DNA of 11,861 nt from Chloroflexota bacterium (GTDB lineage: Bacteria; Chloroflexota; Anaerolineae; Aggregatilineales; Aggregatilineaceae). The stretch covers positions 1-11,861 of the forward strand of contig JACRBK010000103.1 of NCBI GenBank assembly GCA_016234525.1, given 5' to 3'. The stretch's first letter is position 1. The number at the start of each line of letters is the position of its first letter. The notes below the pieces were generated by a model. That model was given only the letters and a program-made list of their open reading frames with translations. It was not told the DNA's origin and ran no database searches. Positions 1 through 6,306 of this stretch are shown here, piece by piece. Both the position numbers and the translations under genes were made by a program.

Positions 1-159
1 CCCGCCTCTGACTCAATGGCAATGCTGGATGTTCGTCAAGGGGATCAGGTGTTCTCAGTCATAATCCTCGCAGAAGGTGGGACCACCAGCGTGACTATCA
101 CGTCTGCTTCAGGCAGCCCTCTCGTACCCGCCAGCGATTGCTCTACTGCGGGGGAATAG
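1..159 (+). CDS. C-terminal fragment of an unidentified protein
   Basis: Frame 1 is open from the first base to a TAG at 157-159 and gives 52 residues. The other two plus frames are soon closed by stops. The peptide is rich in Val, Thr, Ser and Ala with alternating hydrophobic residues (for example VFSVIILAEGG and TTSVTITSASGS). This suggests a beta-rich extracellular or repeat-type domain, but no family can be named from so short a piece. A strong hairpin with a T-tract starts ten bases after the stop, which supports a genuine gene end here. The start codon and most of the gene lie outside the window. Confidence 0.45.
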   Translation, partial: PASDSMAMLDVRQGDQVFSVIILAEGGTTSVTITSASGSPLVPASDCSTAGE

Positions 160-168
160 CTAACACAT

Positions 169-242
169 CCTGTCATGGCTGCGTCGTTTATCTAGGGAAG
201 AATTACCTTGGATAAGCCGCATAGCCATGACAGGTATTTTTT
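169..242 (+). terminator. Long-stem intrinsic terminator
   Basis: CCTGTCATGGCT (169-180) pairs perfectly with AGCCATGACAGG (223-234) and is followed by TATTTTTT (235-242). The 42-base interior is not a plain loop. TTATC (188-192) can pair with GATAA (211-215), with further partial pairing inside, so the transcript would form one long, interrupted stem. It would end transcription of the gene that stops at 159. Confidence 0.8.
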
Positions 243-259
243 ACCTCGAATTTGACTCT

Positions 260-308
260 TTGGAACAGATTCCAATTTCCGAACACCGCGACCTTGTCGT
301 TCGGAAAT
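260..308. repeat. Two consecutive inverted repeats, possible operator
   Basis: TTGGAA (260-265) and TTCCAA (270-275) form a perfect palindrome with a 4-base centre. It is followed directly by ATTTCCGAAC (275-284) and GTTCGGAAAT (299-308), a perfect 10-bp inverted repeat around a 14-base spacer. Neither is followed by a T-tract, so they are not obvious terminators. They lie just upstream of the TATAAT box at 341 and could be protein binding sites controlling the gene at 391. The symmetry is seen in the sequence; the regulatory role is inferred. Confidence 0.45.
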
Positions 309-340
309 AGATTGTGTCGACTGCAAAGACAAATTTCAAT

Positions 341-346
341 TATAAT
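341..346 (+). promoter_or_regulatory. Probable -10 box of the toroid-protein gene
   Basis: A perfect TATAAT lies 44 bases upstream of the ATG at 391 in an AT-rich stretch. No good -35 hexamer sits 16-19 bases upstream; the nearest candidate, TTGTGT (313-318), is 22 bases away. If the box is real, the promoter may need an activator, perhaps one binding the palindromes at 260-308. Confidence 0.45.
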
Positions 347-377
347 GATAAAAACAGACCAGATGTTCATAAATCTC

Positions 378-383
378 GGGGGT
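378..383 (+). promoter_or_regulatory. Ribosome binding site that decides the start at 391
   Basis: GGGGGT sits seven bases before the ATG at 391 but only one base before the in-frame GTG at 385. The spacing favours ATG 391 over the longer reading. Confidence 0.5.
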
Positions 384-390
384 CGTGATC

Positions 391-1407
391 ATGTCGTGGC
401 AAGATCAACTTAGCAGTGAAACCCTTCACTGGTTGTTGGAGACCGATATGCCCGGCGTGCGTTATTTGACGCTGCGTGACCTGTTGGACTATTCGCCAGA
501 TGACCAGGAGTTGCATGCTGCCCAACTGGCGGCACATACACAGGGGCCTATTGCAGTCCTATTAGACCAGATGGACAAGGCAGGGTATTGGGTCGAACCC
601 GGTCCGGGCTACAATCCAAAGTACCGATCCACGGTTTGGTCAATCATCATGTTGGCCCAGTTAGGCGCATCCGCAGCGCAAGATGAGCGGATTGCTCAGG
701 CTTGTGCCTATATTTTGGATCATGCGCTTACGGCGCATGGACAATTTACTACCACTGGCGCGCCATCGGGTACGGCAGACTGCCTGCAAGGCAACCTGTG
801 CGCGGCTCTGATCGATTTGGGATACGACGATTCCCGCTTGGATATCGCTTTCGAGTGGATGGCTCGCAGTGTGACCGGCGAAGGGGTAGCCCCGGTGGGC
901 GATCGCCAAGCGGAAATACGTTATTACGCAGGCAAGTGTGGTCCTGTGTTTGCTTGTGGCTCTAACAATAAACTACCCTGCGCTTGGGGAGCGACCAAAG
1001 TGATGCTGGCCTTAGGCAAATGGCCCGTGGAACGTCGTACACCGTCCATCGAGCGGGCGATACAGTGGGGAGTAGATTTTCTGTTCAGCACAGATCCCGC
1101 AACAGCAGGCTATCCTACGGGATGGAGTGAAAAACCAAGCGGCAATTGGTGGAAGTTTGGTTTTCCGGTATTTTACGTCACAGACCTGCTGCAAATTGTT
1201 GAAGTCTTGGTTGAGCTGGGCCACAGGGATGATCCGCGACTGACCAATGCGCTCACTGTCATCCATGAAAAGCAAGATGCGCAGGGACGTTGGACTCTGG
1301 ACTATGATTACTCCGGCAAAACCTGGATCGACTTGGGTGTCAAGAAACAGCCCAACAAGTGGGTGACCTATAGAGCGCTGCGGGTGTTAAAGGCGCTCGG
1401 CAACTAA
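391..1407 (+). CDS. Alpha-alpha toroid (squalene/terpenoid cyclase-like) protein, function unknown
   Basis: This 338-residue protein has no signal peptide and no membrane segment. It is built of repeated helical hairpins like those of the prenyltransferase and squalene cyclase toroid fold. Repeat-like units lie around residues 78-119 (WSIIMLAQLG then GQF), 130-160, 196-235, 261-302 (DLLQIVEVLVELG then QDAQGRW) and 322-336 (KWVTYRALRVLKAL). The DxDD acid motif of squalene-hopene cyclases is not visible, so cyclase activity should not be assumed. Six cysteines (105, 131, 137, 183, 189, 197) include three close together in GKCGPVFACG and LPCAWG, which might bind metal. From memory, similar proteins in some genomes carry the misleading label NifH; nothing here resembles nitrogenase reductase. 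The gene stands alone between its own promoter region and a hairpin. Confidence 0.75.
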   Translation: MSWQDQLSSETLHWLLETDMPGVRYLTLRDLLDYSPDDQELHAAQLAAHTQGPIAVLLDQMDKAGYWVEPGPGYNPKYRSTVWSIIMLAQLGASAAQDERIAQACAYILDHALTAHGQFTTTGAPSGTADCLQGNLCAALIDLGYDDSRLDIAFEWMARSVTGEGVAPVGDRQAEIRYYAGKCGPVFACGSNNKLPCAWGATKVMLALGKWPVERRTPSIERAIQWGVDFLFSTDPATAGYPTGWSEKPSGNWWKFGFPVFYVTDLLQIVEVLVELGHRDDPRLTNALTVIHEKQDAQGRWTLDYDYSGKTWIDLGVKKQPNKWVTYRALRVLKALGN

Positions 1408-1424
1408 AGGATATTAGAAAAACT

Positions 1425-1445
1425 GCCTGCGGGGTCCCCTCAGGC
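1425..1445 (+). terminator. Hairpin after the toroid gene, weak terminator
   Basis: GCCTG (1425-1429) pairs with CAGGC (1441-1445), and GGG (1431-1433) pairs with CCC (1437-1439) across one C-T mismatch. The hairpin begins 18 bases after the stop codon. Only a broken T-tract follows (TCGTCCGTTATTTG), so termination may be incomplete. Confidence 0.45.
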
Positions 1446-1456
1446 TCGTCCGTTAT

Positions 1457-1486
1457 TTGACAAAGGGTGCTTTCTTCGAGTAGATT
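1457..1486 (+). promoter_or_regulatory. Candidate promoter of the U32 gene
   Basis: A perfect -35 hexamer TTGACA (1457-1462) is separated by 18 bases from TAGATT (1481-1486), which matches four of six -10 bases. Transcription from here would give a leader of roughly 210 bases before the start at 1701. The rest of that leader holds no convincing gene. It has one imperfect hairpin at 1635-1667. Confidence 0.4.
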
Positions 1487-1634
1487 TTTTGACCCATACG
1501 CCGCGAGAATAGTTAGGGTTTTGAGTACATCGAAGGCGAATTGCCCAAACTGGGTACCCCATCAATCACGAAACGGTGGGTGCCATTCTACACTGCCACG
1601 ATATCCCGCCTGCCCCAGAACGCGAGATGTCACC

Positions 1635-1667
1635 GAGTTGGCGTCATTTGATGACACACCAAAGCTC
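1635..1667 (+). other. Imperfect hairpin in the U32 leader
   Basis: GAG, TTGG and GTCAT (1635-1647) face ATGAC, CCAA and CTC (1651-1667) with small bulges and a TTG loop. It ends 33 bases before the start codon. It could affect mRNA stability or translation, but no known riboswitch is recognised. Confidence 0.3.
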
Positions 1668-1700
1668 AGTTGTCCCATTGCAAAAAAACTTGGTGATGAG

Positions 1701-4235
1701 ATGATGAACATAAAACCTGAAATCATGAGTCCAGCGGGGCACTGGCCGCAAATCCACGCCGCCATTGAAGCCGGGGCCGATGCGGTTTACTTCGGCCTCA
1801 ACCACTTTTCCGCTCGTGCTAAGGTTGGCTTTGCGCTGGACGAATTACCAGAGGTTATGCGCACGCTGCATATTCGTGGGGTCAAGGGATATGTGACCTT
1901 TAACACACTGGTTTTTGATCACGAACTGCGCGAGGCGGTCCACACCGTGGAGCAGATCGCGGCGGCTGGCGCTGATTCAATTATCGTGCAGGATGTTGGC
2001 ATGGCGCAGTTGGCTCACCAGATCGCGCCCGACATGCCGATTTTTGGTAGTACCCAGATGAGTATCACCAGTGCCGAAGGTATCACACTGGCGCAGCGGT
2101 TTGGAGTCAGCCGGGTGCTGCTGGCGCGTGAGTTTTCGTTAAAAGAGATTCGCGCCATCCGGACCCAAACCAATTGTGAGCTGGAGATATTTGTACATGG
2201 GGCGCTCTGCGTGTCCTATTCCGGCCAATGTTTTTCGTCCGAAGCCTGGGGCGGGCGCAGCGCAAACCGGGGAAAGTGTGCGCAGGCGTGCCGCTTGCCA
2301 TATGAACTGCTGGTGGATGATGTACTCACGCCGTTGGGTGATGCGCGATATCTGCTTTCGCCGGGTGATCTGTATGCCCTGCATCAGATTCCGGAAATTG
2401 TCGACATCGGAATTTCGTCGCTCAAGATTGAGGGACGATACAAGGATGAAACCTACGTCGCGTTGACTACTAACGCCTACCGGCGGGCTGTTGATGCTGC
2501 CTGGGAGAAACGTCCCAATTTGCTGACCCGCCAGGACGAGATCGATCTTGAGCAGGTCTATTCCAGAGGCATGGGGCCGTTTTTCCTGTCAGGGACCAAT
2601 CATCAAGTGGTGGTTTCCGGACGGTCTCCGCGTCACCGAGGGGTGTTATGTGGCAGGGTAACACAGGTTTACAAAGACCGGGTGCTTATCACGCCCACTG
2701 ATATTCAGGACGTGGCCCCGCTCAAAGCGGGCGATGGTATTGTCTTTGACGCCGCTGACTGGCGCAGTCCAGAAATTGAAGAAGAAGGCGGACACCTGTA
2801 TACGGTTGAGTGGGTTGGTAATCAACTTGAACTCAGCTTTGGCAACCGTGCGCTCAACTTTGGTCGCATCCGTCCAGGGGATTGGGTCTGGCGCACGCAT
2901 GATGTGAACACTGACAGGGCGGCCAGGCCTTTTACCCAGGCTAATGCCCCGGTTTCTAAACAGCCGCTTCAGGTGCGGGTTGTTGCTGAAGTGGGTCAGC
3001 CGCTGGAAATAACCTGGCAATTGATCGAAAAGCCTGAATTAAAGGTCACCGTTAAATCGGACGATGTTCTTGCCCCGGCCAACAATCGCGGGGTAACGGT
3101 TGAATTTCTGCGTGCGCAGCTTGATCGGTTAGGAAACACGGCCTATCGGCTCGAAACATTGCTGGTTGATATTGTTGGTGAGCCATTTGTTCCCAGTTCG
3201 CTGTTAAATCGTTTGCGACAGGCAGCAGTTCAACAACTCGTGGAACAGCAGGCGAAGACTCCCAACGGTGTCATTCATAATCCGATCCACACATTAGAGA
3301 GTGCGCTCTCAGCGGTTGCATACCAGCAAAATACACCGTCTGATGCTGTTCAATTACATCTGCTGGTTCGCACCCCGTCACAGCTAGAAGCTGCACTGGA
3401 TTTGAACCCGGCCAGCATCACGCTCGACTATCTTGATCTGTATGGCTTGCGCCCCGCTGTTGAACAAATCAAGGCCACCGGGATCACACCACGTATGGCC
3501 AGCCCGCATGTGCTTAAGCCCCAGGAAGAGAAGATTGTGAATTTCCTGCTGCGCCTGGACTGCCAGCTTGTGGTCCGTTCGGGTGGTCTGTTGGAATCGC
3601 TTCAAGGGCGCCACCAACACGCGCTAATCGGAGATTTTAGTCTGAACATAGCCAATCAGATCACGGCTGATACCTACTTCAAACTTGGTGTCGACCGAAT
3701 CGCGCCGACGCACGACTTAAACGCCGATCAGATTTGCCGGTTGGCGCAGGGCATCGGCGGCGCGCGTTTTGAGGTGATTGTATTCCATCACCTCCCCGTT
3801 TTTCATACGGAACATTGTGTTTTTTGCCGCTTCCTATCACAAGGAACGAGCAAATTGGACTGCGGCCAGCCGTGCGAAAAGCACCGCATTGCCCTACGTG
3901 ATGGGCAGGGGCGCGTCCACCCGGTGATGGCTGATGTCGGCTGCCGGAATACTGTTTTCGGGGCAGAAGCACAGGTCGCCAGCCGGTATCTTGATCAGAT
4001 GATGGACAGCGGAATCGTGCATTACCGGGTGGAGTTTGTACACGAAACGGCGCCTGTTGTGCGGCAGGTCGTCGCTGCTTTCCAGGATTATTTTGCAGGC
4101 CGAGTCAGCGCCGCCCAATTGGATCAGGTGCTACAAAAGACAGCGCCTCAGGGAACCGCCGAGGGATCGCTGTTTGTCCCGGTCGATTACCTGAAGGTGC
4201 CCATTATGGGAAATGCTCAGGGGAATTGGGGATAA
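1701..4235 (+). CDS. U32-family protein, long RlhA-type with duplicated U32 core
   Basis: Though annotated as peptidases, characterised U32 relatives RlhA and TrhP hydroxylate 23S rRNA and tRNA using prephenate and an Fe-S cluster; this protein is predicted to modify RNA in the cytoplasm. Residues 5-270 form the U32 TIM barrel, opening with EIMSPAGHW and ADAVYFGL and holding the family signature HGALC...SGQC...NRGKCAQACR, with Cys 170, 177, 193 and 197. Residues about 420-515 look like the DUF3656 domain of RlhA proteins (RLGNTAYRL, SSLLNRLRQAAV). Residues about 548-800 align by eye with the first barrel and carry Cys 706, 709, 721, 725 and 748. At 844 residues it is longer than E. coli RlhA (about 650). 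GGTGAT (1692-1697) favours ATG 1701; ATG 1704 is an alternative. The frame stays open upstream to a GTG at 1467, but that extension does not resemble U32 proteins and would include the predicted -10 box. Confidence 0.85.
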   Translation: MMNIKPEIMSPAGHWPQIHAAIEAGADAVYFGLNHFSARAKVGFALDELPEVMRTLHIRGVKGYVTFNTLVFDHELREAVHTVEQIAAAGADSIIVQDVGMAQLAHQIAPDMPIFGSTQMSITSAEGITLAQRFGVSRVLLAREFSLKEIRAIRTQTNCELEIFVHGALCVSYSGQCFSSEAWGGRSANRGKCAQACRLPYELLVDDVLTPLGDARYLLSPGDLYALHQIPEIVDIGISSLKIEGRYKDETYVALTTNAYRRAVDAAWEKRPNLLTRQDEIDLEQVYSRGMGPFFLSGTNHQVVVSGRSPRHRGVLCGRVTQVYKDRVLITPTDIQDVAPLKAGDGIVFDAADWRSPEIEEEGGHLYTVEWVGNQLELSFGNRALNFGRIRPGDWVWRTHDVNTDRAARPFTQANAPVSKQPLQVRVVAEVGQPLEITWQLIEKPELKVTVKSDDVLAPANNRGVTVEFLRAQLDRLGNTAYRLETLLVDIVGEPFVPSSLLNRLRQAAVQQLVEQQAKTPNGVIHNPIHTLESALSAVAYQQNTPSDAVQLHLLVRTPSQLEAALDLNPASITLDYLDLYGLRPAVEQIKATGITPRMASPHVLKPQEEKIVNFLLRLDCQLVVRSGGLLESLQGRHQHALIGDFSLNIANQITADTYFKLGVDRIAPTHDLNADQICRLAQGIGGARFEVIVFHHLPVFHTEHCVFCRFLSQGTSKLDCGQPCEKHRIALRDGQGRVHPVMADVGCRNTVFGAEAQVASRYLDQMMDSGIVHYRVEFVHETAPVVRQVVAAFQDYFAGRVSAAQLDQVLQKTAPQGTAEGSLFVPVDYLKVPIMGNAQGNWG

Positions 4236-4278
4236 CCTCTCGTGGGTTTGGTTTTTTGCCCTACTCACAAGATTTATT
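4236..4278. other. Short convergent gap with a T-tract
   Basis: These 43 bases separate the ends of two converging genes. They contain GGTTTTTTGCC, a T-tract in the plus direction, but no stable hairpin before it. No clear intrinsic terminator can be claimed for either gene. Confidence 0.3.
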
Positions 4279-5985
4279 CTAATACTGTTCGACGTTTTGA
4301 GCGGTAATAAAAACATGCTCGGTATAAACAGCAGGCGGCACAGGTTTGTCGTTTAGAATTTGTACGGCGATGTCAATCAGCCGGCTACCATAGTGTTCCG
4401 GCCAATAGGCTGTTGAGCCAATAATCGGCGAAGAAGCGCGGCGTAGTTCGTCGCGCAGCCGACGATCTGCTCCCTGACCGACGATCAGCACGTCGTTTTC
4501 CCGGTTTAACTCACGCGCGGCTTCCAAAGCGCCTACAGCGGCTTCATCGTTAAAACATACCACTGCCAGACTGTGAAACTCAGGGAACTCATCCAGCACT
4601 CCCCGCATTTTTACCTGACTGATCTCAGTGGTATTCCCTGAATCCAGGTATATTAATGCTTCGCCGGGGAGATGACCGATCACCTGGGTAAACCCTTCTA
4701 TCTGACCCCGAATGCGAGCGGCGGGCAACTGCCCTGTGCGGGGATGTTCGAGCACGATCAGGCGGTCATAATTGCCATACCAGCGTTCTTGAACGGCGTG
4801 TCCCAACGCGCGCCCTGCCATATACCCAGCTTTATAGTTATCCACACCAAAAAATGTTGCTCCAACCATCGGAATATCCACGGCAATCACCGGAATATGG
4901 GCCTGATTAAACTTATGGGCGATGAGACTTCCCATATTTTCGTCGATCTGGTATTCAATCGCGAGATCAACGTGCTGCGCGATCAAGTCTTCGGCAATGT
5001 TGAGCGCAATGTCGGGATCAAGCTGGTTGTCGGCAACGATAAGTTCGAGATGGTGGCTCTGTTTAACGGCCCGCTCCAATCCGCGCCGCACGTCGCGGGC
5101 AAATGGAAGCGCCTCGCTGAGGTTAGCAAAGCCGATCCTGAAGACTCGTGTTTCTCCATTAGGCGTAACACCCGAAGATACCGTTTTTTCGCCGCACACA
5201 GTGACCTGAAGGTTGGCCCCGCGCAGCAGGTCTATGATCGTGTCCGGCATATCACTGTCGGTGATCACATGATTGACTTCGGCGGCTGAGGCAAAGGAGA
5301 CGAGCCCGGGTTTCTCTAATTGAGCCGAGCCAAGCAGTAGAATAGTGTGTTGCGAGGCGCTCAACATATGTCGTTTTAGCTCGGCCTCGTGAATATCACG
5401 TTCTAAAAAACCCGCCTCCACTGAAAAGCCATAACAGGAGACAAACGCCGTCTGGATGCGTAAGTCTTTGAGAATTCGTTCGCCTAACGATCCCGTTACT
5501 GCCGTTCCGTCGGGTCGCAGAATGCCTCCGATCAGAATAACAGTATTGGTTGGATTGGTTGCCAGAAGCTGGCCCACTTCGATGCTGTTCGTCACCACGG
5601 TAAGGTTCTGACGGTCGTTCAAAAAAGATGCCATCGCGTGCATAATCGCGCTGCCATCCATCAGGATCACATCCCCATTTTCGACCAGGCCAGCCGCCCA
5701 TCGCGCGATTCGTTGTTCTGCGTCAAGGCTGGCGGATTGAGGGCGCGGAGTCACCGACCGGGGATGGTTGTACGGCGTCTCCAGGGTGACCGCCCCCCCA
5801 CGCACGCGCATAACCTGCTGCCCCTCATCCAGCACAGACAAATCATTTCGGATCGTTCCTTCCGAAACGTCGAGAAGTTTTGCCAGTTCTGTCACCTTGA
5901 TTCCGGCACGCTCGCGCACCAGTTGTACGATCACCTGGCGGCGTTCATAGGTTGTTGCTGGTCGAGGGAAAAGCAAGGAGTCCAC
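4279..5985 (-). CDS. DeoR-family transcription regulator fused to a LacI-type sugar-binding domain
   Basis: Predicted repressor of the divergent sugar import operon, about 568 residues from a GTG start. Residues 13-66 are the DeoR winged helix-turn-helix, with RRQVIVQLV, VTELAKLLDVSEGTIRNDL and RVRGGAV. Residues about 88-265 are the DeoR sensor domain (GDVILMDGSA, VVTNSIEVGQLL, LIGGILRPDG, VTGSLGE, VNHVITDSD). Residues about 280-560 form a type 1 periplasmic-binding-protein fold as in LacI regulators (VFRIGFANLS, IPVIAVDIPMVGATFFGVDN, VVCFNDEAAVGALEAA). Ordinary DeoR proteins end after the sensor at about 250 residues, so this is a fusion. In the sensor, the usual D-SK motif reads LLLGSAQLEKPG, which may mean the classical ligand site has changed. 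The frame continues upstream to 6141, but that stretch is not protein-like and holds the predicted promoter. No clear ribosome site marks the GTG, so the exact start is uncertain. No membrane segments are seen; it should act in the cytoplasm. Confidence 0.85.
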   Translation of the reverse strand: MDSLLFPRPATTYERRQVIVQLVRERAGIKVTELAKLLDVSEGTIRNDLSVLDEGQQVMRVRGGAVTLETPYNHPRSVTPRPQSASLDAEQRIARWAAGLVENGDVILMDGSAIMHAMASFLNDRQNLTVVTNSIEVGQLLATNPTNTVILIGGILRPDGTAVTGSLGERILKDLRIQTAFVSCYGFSVEAGFLERDIHEAELKRHMLSASQHTILLLGSAQLEKPGLVSFASAAEVNHVITDSDMPDTIIDLLRGANLQVTVCGEKTVSSGVTPNGETRVFRIGFANLSEALPFARDVRRGLERAVKQSHHLELIVADNQLDPDIALNIAEDLIAQHVDLAIEYQIDENMGSLIAHKFNQAHIPVIAVDIPMVGATFFGVDNYKAGYMAGRALGHAVQERWYGNYDRLIVLEHPRTGQLPAARIRGQIEGFTQVIGHLPGEALIYLDSGNTTEISQVKMRGVLDEFPEFHSLAVVCFNDEAAVGALEAARELNRENDVLIVGQGADRRLRDELRRASSPIIGSTAYWPEHYGSRLIDIAVQILNDKPVPPAVYTEHVFITAQNVEQY

Positions 5986-6052
5986 TTTGTTTACCACAAA
6001 CCTGCAATTGGACAGAATTTTAGACCTATCAGAGTAAAAATTATCTTCGTCT

Positions 6053-6080
6053 ATTATCAACAAGTTCCAACAAATTGCAA
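6053..6080 (-). promoter_or_regulatory. Candidate promoter of the regulator gene
   Basis: Read on the minus strand, TTGCAA (6075-6080) is followed after 16 bases by GATAAT (6053-6058), five of six matches to the -10 consensus. It would start transcription about 60 bases before the GTG at 5985. The spacer and -35 box are covered by the three phased repeats at 6058-6087, so a protein bound there would block the polymerase, which suggests autoregulation. Confidence 0.45.
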
Positions 6081-6087
6081 CAAGTGT
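6058..6087. repeat. Three 10-bp-phased direct repeats, probable operator
   Basis: CAACAAGTTC (6058-6067), CAACAAATTG (6068-6077) and CAACAAGTGT (6078-6087) follow each other without a gap. The period is exactly one helical turn, so CAACAA is presented three times on the same face of the DNA. The array lies over the predicted promoter of the regulator and in the only gap between regulator and operon, which makes it the best candidate for the regulator's binding site. The repeat is seen directly; the binding is inferred. Confidence 0.6.
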
Positions 6088-6185
6088 TACCACTTGATCT
6101 GAAGGCCACATGAAACGAACAAACGCTTTATTTAGGGTCAAGAATGCCTGTTTGCATCCCGAAATCCTGATGCTCGTTTGCGCCT

Positions 6186-6239
6186 TTGTTGAAACCTGAT
6201 GAAATTTGGCAAAACTTGTCGAAAGGGCTTGTGTTGAAA
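6186..6239 (+). promoter_or_regulatory. Three TTGTTGAAA-like sites near the operon promoter
   Basis: TTGTTGAAA (6186-6194), TTGTCGAAA (6216-6224) and TTGTGTTGAAA (6229-6239) resemble the reverse complement of the array at 6058-6087, where TTGTTG is followed by CAA, GAA or ATA. The first two are exactly 30 bp apart. The third overlaps the possible -35 region of the transporter operon. They may be operator half-sites for the same regulator, in opposite orientation to the first group. Confidence 0.4.
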
Positions 6240-6264
6240 AATAATCAGGTGTATGCTTTTTAAT
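6229..6264 (+). promoter_or_regulatory. Candidate promoter of the sugar transporter operon
   Basis: TTGTGT (6229-6234) and TATGCT (6252-6257) are 17 bases apart; TTGAAA (6234-6239) with TTTAAT (6259-6264) and a 19-base gap is an alternative. Both are imperfect, as expected of a regulated promoter. The leader before ATG 6307 would be about 40 bases. The remainder of the 6105-6228 stretch has no convincing gene. Confidence 0.35.
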
Positions 6265-6306
6265 GAAAGTTGTTTTTATGTAAATTGAATTTGGAAAAGA
6301 ACTATT

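Noticed and set aside
391..1407. Nitrogenase protein NifH
   Set aside because: From memory, similar proteins sometimes carry this label, but there is no P-loop and no nitrogenase reductase motif; the sequence is a helical toroid.
1467..1700. N-terminal extension of the U32 protein from a GTG at 1467
   Set aside because: The 78 extra residues show no U32 resemblance, overlap a predicted promoter box, and the typical U32 N-terminus with a ribosome site begins at 1701.
4236..4278. Terminator at the T-tract between the U32 and regulator genes
   Set aside because: No stable hairpin precedes the T-run, so an intrinsic terminator cannot be supported.
4672..5289. Long plus-strand reading frame inside the regulator
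   Set aside because: It runs antisense to well-supported DeoR and sugar-binding domains and its translation has no recognisable motif.
6058..6087. Repeats as a CRISPR array
   Set aside because: Units are only 10 bp with no spacers and no cas genes nearby; operator repeats fit better.
5986..6141. N-terminal extension of the regulator
   Set aside because: The residues before the DeoR helix-turn-helix do not look like a conserved domain, and the stretch contains the likely promoter and repeat array.
6110..6199. A 29-codon reading frame with a GAAGG site upstream of the transporter operon
   Set aside because: Spacing is short, the peptide matches nothing known, and it lies upstream of the best promoter candidate and overlaps probable operator sites. 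It could be an upstream peptide only if transcription starts earlier.
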